From NCBI GenBank assembly GCA_026399755.1, contig JAPLQI010000037.1:1-47153 (forward strand): 47,153 nt of DNA, written 5' to 3'. The notes beneath the pieces were generated by a model. The model had not been told where the DNA came from, did not search any database, and was given only the letters and a program-made list of their open reading frames with translations. This DNA is from Pseudomonadota bacterium. Its GTDB lineage: Bacteria > Pseudomonadota > Gammaproteobacteria > Burkholderiales > Chitinibacteraceae. Positions 29,104 through 40,243 of the stretch are shown piece by piece. Made by a program: the position numbers and the translations under genes. Position 1 is the first letter of the stretch. Each line of letters starts with the position of its first letter.

Positions 29104-29391
29104 ATGCGCAAACATATTCCTTTATTACTACTTAGCTTAGGCCTCACCCACCCCGTTGCCCTTGCCGATATCAACGACATTCTGGGTTTGCAACAAGCCA
29201 TTAATGCTTTTTGCGGTGTAAAAATGAATGTTATTTTGGTGGATGAATCGCATACCAACCCGCCTTGCCTCTTGAGCTATTCAGACGGATGTGAAGAAAC
29301 ACAGCCCAACACGCCTCAAAGCTGCCAAGTGGTCATGCGGGAGCAAAACAGCGAAGAGGCTGAGGGCAAAATGGTAAGCGCTTCATGGTAG
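29104..29391 (+). CDS. Small secreted hypothetical protein
   Basis: 95 residues from the ATG at 29104, which has AGGAG seven bases upstream. A Sec signal peptide is likely (MRKHIPLLLLSLGLTHPVALA, cleaved before DINDILG). The mature part is about 75 residues with four Cys (FCGV, PCLLSY, GCEE, SCQV), suggesting two disulfide bonds in the periplasm or outside. It belongs to no family I recognise. Stand-alone, between mnmC and a palindromic repeat. Confidence 0.65.
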   Translation: MRKHIPLLLLSLGLTHPVALADINDILGLQQAINAFCGVKMNVILVDESHTNPPCLLSYSDGCEETQPNTPQSCQVVMREQNSEEAEGKMVSASW

Positions 29392-29472
29392 GGCTTAGCC
29401 GGATTAAGCCTTATAAGCATTACCTTAGGTATTTATCATCCTCGTTGCCACTCACTTGCACGCATTGAATCA

Positions 29473-29535
29473 TCGTAGGGCGAGTGAAACCCGCGTATTT
29501 TTCAGGATTGCTCGCGGGTTTCTCCCGCCATACGA
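29473..29535. repeat. REP-like 63-bp palindromic element
   Basis: An imperfect palindrome bounded by TCGTA (29473-29477) and TACGA (29531-29535). The arms contain GTGAAACCCGCG and CGCGGGTTTCTC, separated by TATTTTTCAGGATTGCT. One arm matches the element between modA and modB at 17400-17422. The remaining part of 29392-29578 shows nothing else. Confidence 0.65.
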
Positions 29536-29578
29536 AAAAGCTCAGTCATAACATTGATTTAAGTTGATGCGCACAGGA

Positions 29579-31048
29579 CTAAGCCTGATCGGCAGGCAGC
29601 GGGATTTGCTGCCTAATCAACTCTCCTAAGCGTGCAATGGCCCCATCATGCTGATCACTCCAAGGCTCATTACAGCAAATGCGCAGGCAATGCCCATAGC
29701 TATGACTTGGAGAAAACAAAGGCCCAGGGGTGAAGCTAATCCCCTCCTTGAGCGCCTGCTGCAACAAAAGCAAAGTATCGACTGCCGCATTTAATTCCAC
29801 CCAAAACACATAGCCCCCCTGCGGCACATACAGCCGCGTATCAGCAGGAAATGATCGCTCAATAGCCGCCACGGCGCTGACAACTTGATCATGACATGCA
29901 CGGCGTAAGCGGCGTAAATGATGATCATAACCGCCACTTTCTAAAAACTTGGCAATAGTTCTTTGTAATGGCATGGCATTTGAAAAGGTGTTAATAAATT
30001 TAAGCTGCTCAATTTTCTGGTGATATTTCCCCGCCACCACCCAGCCAATTCTAAAACCCGGCGCAACCGTTTTAGTAAACGAGGAAATTAACATGACATT
30101 GCCTTCTTTATCAAAGGCCTTGGCTGGACGTGGGCGCTCGCCCTTATAATAAAATTCACCGTATAAATCATCCTCAATGAGTGGAATATGCCGCTCTGCT
30201 AATAGCTCAACCAAACGTTTTTTATTTTCATCCGGCATTAAACTGCCAACCGGATTAGAAAAATTAGGCAGTAATACGCAGGCTTTTACGCCGCCATTAC
30301 GCGTGGCTAATTCTAACGCCTCGATGGATATACCGGTTTGTGGATGGGTAGGGATTTCTAATGCTTTGAGTTGAAAGCTTTCTAAAATCTGCAATAAGCC
30401 AAAATAAGAAGGCGATTCAATCGCCACCACATCGCCGGGCTGAGTAACCGCTCTTAAACACAAATTAAGTGCTTCAATTGCACCCTGAGTAATTAGAATT
30501 TCATCGGCCTCAAATTGCCCTCCCCAATTTAAAGCGCGGCGTGCAATTTGGCGACGCAATTCCACGTCCCCTGCTGGGCGGCCATAATCGGCAATCAATT
30601 CTGGCGCATGCCGAGTGACTTGTGCCAATAAGCGCTGCAATTGCTGATTAGGAAATAGTTGGGGGGCTAGAATAGCAAAACCAAAATCAATTTTAATATC
30701 ATGTAGCCGCGCCAAAGTGGCGGGCAGCCACATTGGATCAATCACGACTTCACTCGGCGATTGAGGGGGCTGAGTGATTTCAGGCGGAAATAATGCGCTG
30801 GGTTTGCTGCGAACATAAAAGCCAGACTGCGGACGAACCTCGATCAAGGCTCGATCTTCTAGCTCTCGATAGGCTTCCATCACCGTGGAAAGGCTGACTT
30901 GCCGCTGCGAGGAAAGCTTACGAATAGAGGGTAGTTTTTCCCCTGCTTGCAAAACACCAGAGGCAATGGCGTGGGCAATTTCACCTGCCAATTGAAAATA
31001 GAGTGTTTCTGTCTTTCGCTGCGAAAGTGTGCTCTGTAAGTCGGCCAT
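29579..31048 (-). CDS. MocR/PdxR-type transcriptional regulator (GntR winged helix fused to an aminotransferase-like domain)
   Basis: 489 residues. The N-terminal ~75 residues are a GntR-type winged helix (LAGEIAHAIASGVLQAGEKLPSIRKLSSQRQVSLSTVMEAYRELEDRALIEVRPQSGFYV). The rest is a fold-type-I PLP domain: ITQGAIEALNLCLRAV, LLPNFSNPVGSLMP, EDDLYGEFYY and the PLP Lys in SSFTKTVAPGFRIGWVV. MocR regulators sense PLP or amino-compounds and often control a neighbouring gene. No obvious target is adjacent: ftsB lies 93 bases upstream on the same strand. AGGGGAG six bases before the ATG is a good ribosome-binding site. Confidence 0.92.
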   Translation of the reverse strand: MADLQSTLSQRKTETLYFQLAGEIAHAIASGVLQAGEKLPSIRKLSSQRQVSLSTVMEAYRELEDRALIEVRPQSGFYVRSKPSALFPPEITQPPQSPSEVVIDPMWLPATLARLHDIKIDFGFAILAPQLFPNQQLQRLLAQVTRHAPELIADYGRPAGDVELRRQIARRALNWGGQFEADEILITQGAIEALNLCLRAVTQPGDVVAIESPSYFGLLQILESFQLKALEIPTHPQTGISIEALELATRNGGVKACVLLPNFSNPVGSLMPDENKKRLVELLAERHIPLIEDDLYGEFYYKGERPRPAKAFDKEGNVMLISSFTKTVAPGFRIGWVVAGKYHQKIEQLKFINTFSNAMPLQRTIAKFLESGGYDHHLRRLRRACHDQVVSAVAAIERSFPADTRLYVPQGGYVFWVELNAAVDTLLLLQQALKEGISFTPGPLFSPSHSYGHCLRICCNEPWSDQHDGAIARLGELIRQQIPLPADQA

Positions 31049-31140
31049 ATCAAACTCCCCTAGAGTCCTTACTATATCTCAGCGGGAGTAATGATTACAG
31101 TAGCAAATTTATTAATTATTGCGAGGGGTGTACTGCTCGG

Positions 31141-31461
31141 CTACTTACTCGGTGGGGTGGATGCTGGCGGCGCAGTCACGCTTGGGCGATCTTTATCGAG
31201 CACCTGAAAGAACACCTCATCTTGGCGTATCATGCCCAATTCATTGCGCCCACGCTCTTCAATGGCATCAGAGCCGGTTTTTAAATCGCGCACATCGGCA
31301 TCAAGCGCATCATTGCGCTCTTTTAATTTTTCATTGTGAAGTTTTTTTTCGACCAATTGATGGTCCAGCTGCCAAACACGTAGCCAGCTTCCCTTGCCCA
31401 CCCAAAGTGGCCATTGCAAAGCAGCAATCATGATGGAGAAAATAATAGCGAGAAGGCGCAT
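31141..31461 (-). CDS. ftsB: Cell division protein FtsB
   Basis: 106 residues. A single N-terminal membrane anchor ([20 protein letters not shown]) is followed by a periplasmic leucine-zipper coiled coil ([58 protein letters not shown]), ending in the family's E-x-x-A/R-R-x-x-L-G-x-x pattern. FtsB joins FtsL and FtsQ in the divisome. The eno-ftsB gene order is conserved in proteobacteria and supports the call. The C-terminus has a short Pro-rich tail ([11 protein letters not shown]). Confidence 0.92.
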   Translation of the reverse strand: MRLLAIIFSIMIAALQWPLWVGKGSWLRVWQLDHQLVEKKLHNEKLKERNDALDADVRDLKTGSDAIEERGRNELGMIRQDEVFFQVLDKDRPSVTAPPASTPPSK

Positions 31462-31473
31462 AAATTTATTCTA

Positions 31474-31507
31474 TATAGAAGAAAACCGGAGCCTGATGGC
31501 TCCGGTT
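31474..31507 (-). terminator. Rho-independent terminator of eno
   Basis: A perfect 10-bp stem, AACCGGAGCC (31484-31493) and GGCTCCGGTT (31498-31507), with loop TGAT. On the minus strand TTCTTCTATATAG follows. It lies between eno and ftsB, so ftsB may be expressed by read-through or from its own promoter. Confidence 0.75.
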
Positions 31508-31532
31508 CGGTATATTACTCTAACTCTATCAA

Positions 31533-32831
<1,299 letters not shown>

Positions 32832-32906
32832 TCAAACACCTATATGGAGAGTTGGTCTGAAGACTAGCTTGCCGGATTGCTCCGACACTAAATTACACAC
32901 TTAATA

Positions 32907-33025
32907 TTACAGCGAGTGTTCAATAAGCAAGTGTGCCTTAACTGCACAGCCATTGTCTTTGAGTACGATCAGCAAATATTTCATTCGTTCCGATGGCGGA
33001 TATATTCACCATCGTGAGCGAGGCA
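32907..33025 (-). pseudogene. Decayed copy (distal) of the 3' end of kdsA
   Basis: On the minus strand this segment reads RMKYLLIVLKDNGCAVKAHLLIEHSL followed by a stop (TAA at 32909-32907). The true end of KdsA is [26 protein letters not shown] plus stop, so 19 of 26 residues agree, including the terminal IEHSL. The upstream half has lost the frame. It is the second of two tandem remnants. The rest of the kdsA-eno gap is the eno promoter region (32829-32906), where I see nothing further. Confidence 0.8.
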
Positions 33026-33136
33026 TAACAAAATGTGTTCAATAAAGGGTGACCTGCGCGATCAATACCCTTCAATACGACTAAAGCTCTTTCACTCAGG
33101 CCAGAGGCGATACACCTTGGCCATCAGAAAGCGGCT
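33026..33136 (-). pseudogene. Decayed copy (proximal) of the 3' end of kdsA
   Basis: This 111-bp segment begins directly after the kdsA stop codon. It reads LSDG-QGVSPLA, a stop, VKEL and then frame-shifted sequence, ending ...GHPLLNTFCY; its DNA aligns along the length with bases 33137-33256 inside kdsA (for example CTGATCGCGCAG and TTTATTGAACA are preserved). The stop codon position has mutated. Together with the next copy it makes a tandem array of three units of 111-120 bp. Confidence 0.8.
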
Positions 33137-33976
33137 TTACAAACTATGTTCAATAAAAGGATGGCCTTTTACTGCGCGATCAAGATCTTTCAATACTATT
33201 AGCAGCTCTTTCATTCGAGCTAAAGGCCAAGCATTCGGGCCGTCAGAAAGCGCCTTGGATGGATCTGGGTGGGTTTCCATAAATAAGCCAGAAATCCCAG
33301 CCGCCACAGCCGCACGTGCCAATACCGGCACAAATTCACGCTGACCACCAGAGCGATCGCCTTGCCCGCCCGGCTGTTGCACCGAGTGCGTTGCATCAAA
33401 CACAATTGGGCAGCCCGTTTCGCGCATGATGGCTAAGCCACGCATATCGCTAATCAAGGTGTTGTAGCCAAATGATGCACCGCGCTCACAGACCATTAGA
33501 TTATCCAGCCCGCCATTAGCATCGCGCGCCTTATTAATCACATTCACCATATCGCCAGGGGCCATAAACTGGCCTTTCTTGATATTTACCGGCTTGCCCG
33601 TGGCACATACGGCGTGAATAAAATCGGTTTGGCGCGCTAAAAAGGCGGGGGTTTGCAATACATCAACCACACTCGCCACAATCGGCGCTTCGGCTTCGGT
33701 ATGCACATCGGTAATAACCGGCACACCAATTTGTTTTTTAACTTCAGATAAAATGCGCAGGCCTTCATCAATTCCTAAACCACGGAATGATTTGCCGGAG
33801 CTGCGATTGGCTTTATCAAAGCTTGATTTGTAGATAAAAGGAATGCCCAATGCATCGGTCATTTCTTTTAATTGGCCTGCGGTATCCAGCGCCATTTGCT
33901 CGCTTTCAATCACGCAAGTGCCGGCGATCAAAAAGAAAGGTTGATCGATACCGACTTCAAAACCACATAATTTCAT
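33137..33976 (-). CDS. kdsA: 3-deoxy-D-manno-octulosonate 8-phosphate synthase
   Basis: 279 residues. It condenses arabinose-5-phosphate with phosphoenolpyruvate to make the Kdo precursor of lipopolysaccharide. Visible: IAGTCVIES at the N-terminus, [72 protein letters not shown] and [16 protein letters not shown]. The Cys at residue 21 (GTCVIES) is the metal ligand of the metal-dependent class; E. coli and many Neisseria-type enzymes have Asn there. GGAG lies upstream of the ATG. The gene follows pyrG on the same strand by 81 bases. Two decayed copies of its 3' end lie directly downstream. Confidence 0.95.
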   Translation of the reverse strand: MKLCGFEVGIDQPFFLIAGTCVIESEQMALDTAGQLKEMTDALGIPFIYKSSFDKANRSSGKSFRGLGIDEGLRILSEVKKQIGVPVITDVHTEAEAPIVASVVDVLQTPAFLARQTDFIHAVCATGKPVNIKKGQFMAPGDMVNVINKARDANGGLDNLMVCERGASFGYNTLISDMRGLAIMRETGCPIVFDATHSVQQPGGQGDRSGGQREFVPVLARAAVAAGISGLFMETHPDPSKALSDGPNAWPLARMKELLIVLKDLDRAVKGHPFIEHSL

Positions 33977-33986
33977 TTTTCGCTCC

Positions 33987-34050
33987 GTGAGGAGTGAGGA
34001 GTAAGGTGCAAGGCGAGGGCAACCCCTCCCCCCTTACACCTACTCTTCAC
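33987..34050. repeat. Low-complexity inverted repeat between pyrG and kdsA
   Basis: GTGAGGAGTGAGGAGTAAGGTG (33987-34008) contains a direct repeat of GTGAGGA and is an imperfect inverted repeat of CACCTACTCTTCAC (34037-34050). The middle is G/C-rich with a run of C. It lies in the short pyrG-kdsA spacer and may fold in the transcript; its kdsA-proximal end supplies the purine-rich stretch ahead of the kdsA start. Confidence 0.45.
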
Positions 34051-34057
34051 GGGTTTA

Positions 34058-35740
<1,683 letters not shown>

Positions 35741-35931
35741 TTACCCGATAGGCAGAGGAGGCTCAATTCTCGACAAGCGCCCGACTTTGTGCGTCCAGCT
35801 AAAAAAAGATTCATTCTTCTCTCCAATTGGGGTTGACTAATAATCAAACACAGCAAAAACAAGGCATTCACGGCCATTTATGCCGTTTTAATGCTAAAAA
35901 TTAAAAATCAAGTGTAGAAATCACCAGACAT

Positions 35932-36795
35932 TTATTCTCGCCCATAGCTGCATCCAGGCTCATCTCCCGATGCTTTTAACAAAATATAATCCAGTACACG
36001 GGTTGGTAAGATTTTTTTAAGCAGCCAAAACACTTTTGTTGGGGTGGTTATTTGGTAGCGAGCAGATGGGCGGCGGGCCGTCAGTGCTTTTAATACAACA
36101 GCCAGCACCGCCTCTGCGGGTAGAGTAAATGGCGCAGCTGGGCCAATCTTAGCCAAACGCGCTTGCATTGCTATATAAGAAGGCTGATGAAAACTATGCT
36201 CAGCAGAAATCCAACGCATAAATTGCTGCTGCGCATTGGCCCGAAAGCGACTGGCAATAGGGCCAGGCTGCAATAGAATAGTATGAATATTGCTACCCAT
36301 CATTTCTTGCCGCAAAGTATCTGCAAATCCCTCCAATGCAAACTTACTTGCATTATAAGCCCCGCGATAAGGCATAGCCGCAAATCCCAGCACCGAGCCA
36401 TTAAAGATAACTCGCCCATGGCCCTGCTTTCGCATGACAGGCAACACAGCATTAGTCAGCTCGATGGCACCAAATACATTGGTTTCAAACTGATGGCGCA
36501 TCGCTTCTCTGCTTAAATCCTCCACCGCACCGGCCACAGCAAAACCTGCATTATTAAATAGCGCATCTATGCGGCCACCGGTTTTTGTGAGCAACGCAGC
36601 CACACAGGCTTTAATCGATTCCGAATCGGCCACATCCAACTGCAAAGCCTCAAACCCTTCACTTTTAAGCTGCGCTACATTGGCAGGAGCACGAGCTGTT
36701 GCAAAAACACGCCACCCTTTTGCTTTAAGCCCATGCGCAGTGACATAGCCAATTCCACTTGAACAACCGCTCATTAAGATCACGCCAACAGCCAC
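35932..36795 (-). CDS. Short-chain dehydrogenase/reductase
   Basis: 287 residues from the GTG at 36795, which has AGGAGAG seven bases upstream; an outer GTG at 36801 is too close to that site. Rossmann motif SGCSSGIGYVTAHGLKAKGW, NNAGF motif (ALFNNAGFAVAG), catalytic Ser in FNGSVLGFAAMPY and the Tyr-Lys pair in YRGAYNASKFALEGFADTLRQEM. The hydrophobic C-terminal ~60 residues (TPTKVFWLLKKILPTRVLDYILLKA) could bind to membrane. The classic SDR type used for steroid, retinol or fatty-acid-like substrates; the real substrate is unknown. Confidence 0.86.
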   Translation of the reverse strand: MAVGVILMSGCSSGIGYVTAHGLKAKGWRVFATARAPANVAQLKSEGFEALQLDVADSESIKACVAALLTKTGGRIDALFNNAGFAVAGAVEDLSREAMRHQFETNVFGAIELTNAVLPVMRKQGHGRVIFNGSVLGFAAMPYRGAYNASKFALEGFADTLRQEMMGSNIHTILLQPGPIASRFRANAQQQFMRWISAEHSFHQPSYIAMQARLAKIGPAAPFTLPAEAVLAVVLKALTARRPSARYQITTPTKVFWLLKKILPTRVLDYILLKASGDEPGCSYGRE

Positions 36796-36801
36796 AAGCA
36801 C

Positions 36802-37117
36802 CTCTCCTCTATTTTGTGCGACGCAACATTACGCCAATAAATTTCAAAAATTCACAATAAAACTTGCAAATCGATTAAGACATTAAAATTTTGCTAAACA
36901 TTCACACGACTAGACCAGTATAAAAACAGCTTAAAGATATATTCATAAAATACAAATGCTTATGCAACACAATCTTGCTTTTATGCCTACTAATAAACTA
37001 GTAATAAAATTCACACAGACCTTACACAAAAACATGCTTTGCTTATACATACAAACAATGTAAGATTTTTAACGGGTTTCACGCAATCACACACATAAGC
37101 AAAGAAAGGGAGCATCT
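36802..37117 (+). promoter_or_regulatory. AT-rich divergent promoter region of the SDR gene and phaB
   Basis: No gene is seen in this 316-bp stretch. The best sigma-70-like site on the plus strand is TTGCTT (37039-37044), 16 bases and TAAGAT (37061-37066), 50 bases before the phaB start. The stretch is strongly AT-rich, with several AAAA/TTTT tracts; a plus-strand ribosome-binding site (GGGAG) precedes phaB. The promoter call is by eye only. Confidence 0.35.
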
Positions 37118-37852
37118 ATGAAAAAAATCGCACTCGTCACCGGCGGCATGGGTGGTATTGGCTCTGCCATTTGCAAGGCACTCGCAGATAGCGGTTTTAA
37201 TGTTGTAGCGACTTACTCCAAGGCGGGCCGTGAGCTGCAATGGCTTTCAGACATGAAAGCATCCGGCTATCTTTTTAGCGCCTATGAGTGTGATGTGACT
37301 GATTTTGATGCCTGCGTGCGCATGGCTGAAAAAATCAACGAAGAAATCGGCCCTGTTGATGTATTGGTGAACAACGCCGGTATTACCCGCGATGCCACTT
37401 TTAAACGCATGGGCAAATTAGATTGGGATAGCGTCATTAGCACCAATCTTAACTCGCTATTTAATGTATCGAAGCAATTCTTAGACGCCATGGTTGAGCG
37501 CAACTGGGGCCGTGTTATTAACATCTCGTCGATTAATGGGCAAAAAGGCCAATTTGGTCAAACAAATTACTCGGCAGCAAAAGCAGGCGTACACGGCTTT
37601 AGTATGGCTTTAGCGCAAGAAGTTGCAAAAAAAGGCGTGACGGTTAATACCATCTCCCCTGGCTATATCGCTACCGACATGGTGATGGCAGTACCTGAAG
37701 ACGTGCGAAATAAAATCATTTCCGGCATCCCCGTCAACCGCCTTGGCACTCCAGAAGAAATCGCAGGCTTAGTCAGCTACCTTGCTTCTGATTTATCTGG
37801 CTTTATGACAGGCGCTAATATCGCCATCAATGGTGGTCAGCACACTTGCTGA
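37118..37852 (+). CDS. phaB: Acetoacetyl-CoA reductase (PhaB type)
   Basis: 244 residues. MKKIALVTGGMGGIGSAICKALADSGF is the NADPH-binding motif; NNAGITRDATFKRM is a PhaB hallmark; the catalytic triad is in ISSINGQKGQFGQTNYSAAKAGVHGF (Ser, Tyr, Lys), and NTISPGYIATDMV and GANIAINGGQH close the fold. The enzyme reduces acetoacetyl-CoA to R-3-hydroxybutyryl-CoA for polyhydroxybutyrate. No phaA or phaC is in the window, so the pathway genes are scattered or outside. FabG is the alternative family, but the FKRM segment and the closing GGQHT favour PhaB. A strong terminator follows. Confidence 0.9.
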   Translation: MKKIALVTGGMGGIGSAICKALADSGFNVVATYSKAGRELQWLSDMKASGYLFSAYECDVTDFDACVRMAEKINEEIGPVDVLVNNAGITRDATFKRMGKLDWDSVISTNLNSLFNVSKQFLDAMVERNWGRVINISSINGQKGQFGQTNYSAAKAGVHGFSMALAQEVAKKGVTVNTISPGYIATDMVMAVPEDVRNKIISGIPVNRLGTPEEIAGLVSYLASDLSGFMTGANIAINGGQHTC

Positions 37853-37881
37853 TGATATAAAGCCATTCTATTAATGGCAGC

Positions 37882-37936
37882 AAGGCGGATTAATGATGTG
37901 GAGGCCACACCTTCTAATCATTAAGCTGCCTTTTTT
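37882..37936 (+). terminator. Rho-independent terminator of phaB
   Basis: A long stem pairs AAGGCGGATTAATGAT (37882-37897) with ATCATTAAGCTGCCTT (37917-37932), with an inner GTGG/CCAC hairpin at 37898-37908, followed by TTTT. It starts 30 bases after the stop. Confidence 0.75.
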
Positions 37937-38003
37937 ATTGCCTGCCAATTCCAAACTGCACTAACTATCAACTTAAAATCTAAGCAATGTCTGATTTTTA
38001 TAG

Positions 38004-38031
38004 GGTGTGCAAGTCGCCTTTCTTGCGCACC
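38004..38031. repeat. Inverted repeat just downstream of intI
   Basis: GGTGTGCAAG (38004-38013) and CTTGCGCACC (38022-38031) pair over 9 of 10 bases around an 8-nt loop. There is no T-run on the minus strand, so it is only a weak candidate terminator for intI. The remaining bases 37937-38062 hold nothing recognisable. Confidence 0.35.
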
Positions 38032-38062
38032 GCTTTTCGGCTTTTATTCCGGCATGCTCTCC

Positions 38063-39028
38063 TTAAACAGTGCCGAATCGATCCAACGGGCTTTGTACAC
38101 CCATGCCACCACGATTTAAAACATGCGTGTAAATCATGGTCGTGCGCACATCGCTGTGCCCCAACAGCTCTTGCACGGTACGGATATCGTAACCCGCCTC
38201 TAATAAATGCGTAGCGAAAGAATGGCGTAATGTATGCGGTGTAGCCAGCTTGGTAATGCGCGTAGCATGCAGTGCCTGTTTCATCGCTCGCTGCATGCCC
38301 TTTTCATCCAAATGATGCCGCCGTATCAGCCCCGAGCGCGGATCAGCACTGCGTTGTGCCGAAGGGAAAATATATTGCCAAGCCCATTCGCGATTGGCAT
38401 TCGGGTATTTTTGCGCAAGGGCGAACGGCAGGTAAACCTCGCCCCAGCCTTGGGCTAAATCTGCATCATGCAATGCTTTTGCATCCGCCATTTGCGCTTG
38501 TAATGCGCTGGAAATGTTTGCCGGCAGCATGGTCACGCGGTCTTTATCGCCCTTGCCCGAACGCACCACAATTTCATGCCGTAAAAAATCAACATCCTTA
38601 ACGCGTAAGCGTAGGCCCTCTAAAAGCCGCAAACCTGTGCCATACAATAGCCGCCCCACTAGCGACCACACACCATCCAGTTGCGCCAAAATTTGCTGCA
38701 CCTCGCTCGGCGTTAATACCACCGGCAAGCGCTGGCTGGCCTTGGCGCTCACCACGTCTTTGAGCCATGGCAAGTCAATTTTCAGTACTTCACGATAAAG
38801 AAATAGCAAGGCAGACTTGGCTTGATTCTGAGTAGACGCTGACACTTGTCTATCAACCGCTAGATGCGTCAAAAAAGCCTCAATCTCACCCTGCCCCATT
38901 TCCTGCGGATGACGTAGTTGATGATGACGGATATAGCGCTTTATCCAATCCAGATAAGCCTGCTCGGTACGCAAACTGTAATGCAATGTACGCAATCGAT
39001 CGCGAACCTGATTCAACAGCACGGACAT
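38063..39028 (-). CDS. intI: Integron integrase IntI
   Basis: 321 residues, a tyrosine recombinase. The catalytic residues are visible: Arg134 in [16 protein letters not shown], His265 and Arg268 in [12 protein letters not shown], His291 in [10 protein letters not shown] and Tyr300 in [11 protein letters not shown]. The IntI-specific insert, absent from other tyrosine recombinases, is present between the first Arg and the His-Arg box ([21 protein letters not shown]). The N-terminal core-binding domain starts [26 protein letters not shown], the usual IntI beginning. The frame is intact, so the enzyme is probably active. It is divergent from the cassette array, the normal integron arrangement. 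It recombines attC with attI and attC with attC. Confidence 0.95.
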   Translation of the reverse strand: MSVLLNQVRDRLRTLHYSLRTEQAYLDWIKRYIRHHQLRHPQEMGQGEIEAFLTHLAVDRQVSASTQNQAKSALLFLYREVLKIDLPWLKDVVSAKASQRLPVVLTPSEVQQILAQLDGVWSLVGRLLYGTGLRLLEGLRLRVKDVDFLRHEIVVRSGKGDKDRVTMLPANISSALQAQMADAKALHDADLAQGWGEVYLPFALAQKYPNANREWAWQYIFPSAQRSADPRSGLIRRHHLDEKGMQRAMKQALHATRITKLATPHTLRHSFATHLLEAGYDIRTVQELLGHSDVRTTMIYTHVLNRGGMGVQSPLDRFGTV

Positions 39029-39176
39029 GGTGGAAATCTCCGCTCAATCGGGTGTAGTATAACGGCATAAAATACTTCAGGCTGCGCCCAGCAAGGCATT
39101 TCACGGGGCTTAGCGTTTTTATACACCATAGATGGCGGTTTTTCTGCTGTTTTAGGGTGTCTACATATTGTTAGGC
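39029..39176. promoter_or_regulatory. attI region and intI promoter
   Basis: This 148-bp region lies between intI and the first cassette. The crossover heptamer GTTAGGC is at 39170-39176, so the first cassette starts at 39171. A minus-strand TATACT (plus 39060-39055) is a candidate -10 for intI, but no matching -35 was seen. On the plus strand TATACA near 39112 is a weak candidate for a Pc promoter. No LexA box of the form CTGT-N8-ACAG was found by eye. Confidence 0.6.
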
Positions 39177-39186
39177 ATTTATCTCC

Positions 39187-39525
39187 ATGACTCCGGAATT
39201 CCGAGAAAAATTGCAATCCAAGCTAGCCTCCTATCAAATGTGGGTCGAAGTGAATCGCCCCCAAAGTTGGCGGCTTGTTCAATATTGCGGCCTAGAACTC
39301 ATTGGGGCGTTTGAGGTAGCCCATGATCAAATTGAAAGCCAAATCACTGGCCTGCTTTGTGAAGGGTTCTTTGTCGATTGGGCGCTCAACGGAAGCCAAG
39401 CTTTTCTTCGTGTTTACGAATTTGACGACCCAGAGCCACCTTGGGAAAGCGTGTTTTCTGAAAGACACTTAGCTGATGTCGAAGCAATTCTGAAGGAAGC
39501 GGGTTTCGGCAACACAAATTCCTAA
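39187..39525 (+). CDS. Cassette 1 hypothetical protein, 112 residues
   Basis: I do not recognise it. It begins MTPEFREKLQSKLASYQMWVEVNR and ends with the stop overlapping the R'' heptamer of its attC, the usual cassette layout. There is no signal peptide or membrane segment. It is acidic at the C-terminus (YEFDDPEPPWESVF; LADVEAILKEAGF), resembling small cytoplasmic proteins. As the first cassette it is the one most likely to be well expressed from a Pc promoter. No clear ribosome-binding site precedes the ATG. Confidence 0.7.
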   Translation: MTPEFREKLQSKLASYQMWVEVNRPQSWRLVQYCGLELIGAFEVAHDQIESQITGLLCEGFFVDWALNGSQAFLRVYEFDDPEPPWESVFSERHLADVEAILKEAGFGNTNS

Positions 39526-39611
39526 CAAATCATTCAACCGGACGCCGGGTAAGCGTCTTCTCGCTACCGCAAGCAGGCTTCTGGCCGCGCCGGTTAATTC
39601 AAACGTTAGAT
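39520..39611 (+). other. attC site 1
   Basis: R'' heptamer TCCTAAC at 39520-39526 and R' GTTAGAT at 39605-39611. Between them, ATTCAACCGG and CCGGTTAATTCAAA give the L''/L' arms. About 92 bp, with a non-conserved middle. Confidence 0.9.
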
Positions 39612-39616
39612 TGCTT

Positions 39617-39943
39617 ATGGTTCATCTCAACTGTTCAGGTATTACCTTCGGTTCACAACTCGACGAAAAGCACTTATTCGTTTGGGCGAGGGAAATATCG
39701 TGCGTAGTAGGCTGGGAACAAGATACTTTGGTTATTAGGTCAAGCCGCATCTCTCAAGATAATTTGCGAGACCTTATTGCCCTTTTTTGGCGCTACAACA
39801 TTCCAATGGGCCAGTTGGCACAGTTCAAAAACAACGCTAATGAGGCATGGTTTACCGCTCCAAAAATGTACTGGCACAAGAAGGTATTTGGTCCACAATC
39901 TAACTCATCATTCAAGCGGGACGCGCTGAAGCGCGCCCCTTAA
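39617..39943 (+). CDS. Cassette 2 hypothetical protein
   Basis: 108 residues. I recognise a common cassette-type protein, with the segment IALFWRYNIPMGQLAQFKNNANEAWFTAPKMYWHKKVFG, but no known function. The C-terminal SNSSFKRDALKRAP is translated from the attC site, since the stop codon lies at 39941-39943 inside attC 2. Start ATG at 39617; the frame is open a little further upstream. Confidence 0.75.
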   Translation: MVHLNCSGITFGSQLDEKHLFVWAREISCVVGWEQDTLVIRSSRISQDNLRDLIALFWRYNIPMGQLAQFKNNANEAWFTAPKMYWHKKVFGPQSNSSFKRDALKRAP

Positions 39944-39957
39944 TTCAAACGTTAGGT
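39898..39957 (+). other. attC site 2
   Basis: R'' ATCTAAC (39898-39904), matching the opening heptamer GTTAGAT of cassette 2, and R' GTTAGGT (39951-39957). A short site of 60 bp; its central part is almost identical to attC 4. Confidence 0.92.
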
Positions 39958-39991
39958 GCTCTTACTTAAATCTCATCCTTATGGAGGAATC

Positions 39992-40243
39992 ATGGAAACA
40001 AACGATGTTTATGAATTTATTGGTGAACTTGCAATAGCTCTATATTCAAAAAAAATACAGATCAGCCTCTCATCCTTGAATCAGATTCTTCAAGACAAGG
40101 GTGGTGAATATGGAAATAATAGAGGGCTCGCTAGTGGTGTGTCTGCAGCTTATCGCTTTTGGGAAAAAAAGGATCCTGTAGTTCATCATGCGATTGCCTA
40201 CACATATACCGATAAAAACGGTGACTTACCTTGGGAGAAATAG
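39992..40243 (+). CDS. Cassette 3 hypothetical protein, 83 residues
   Basis: Start ATG at 39992 with GGAGG upstream. The protein METNDVYEFIGELAIALYSKKIQISLSS ... IAYTYTDKNGDLPWEK has no known domain that I recognise, but the C-terminal HAIAYTYTDKNGDLPWEK occurs in other small hypothetical proteins carried by cassettes. The stop codon lies just before attC 3. Cytoplasmic, no signal peptide. Confidence 0.7.
   Translation: METNDVYEFIGELAIALYSKKIQISLSSLNQILQDKGGEYGNNRGLASGVSAAYRFWEKKDPVVHHAIAYTYTDKNGDLPWEK

Noticed and set aside
38004-38031. Right-end inverted repeat of a transposon beside intI
   Set aside because: There is no second matching copy, no direct repeat and no transposase nearby on that side.
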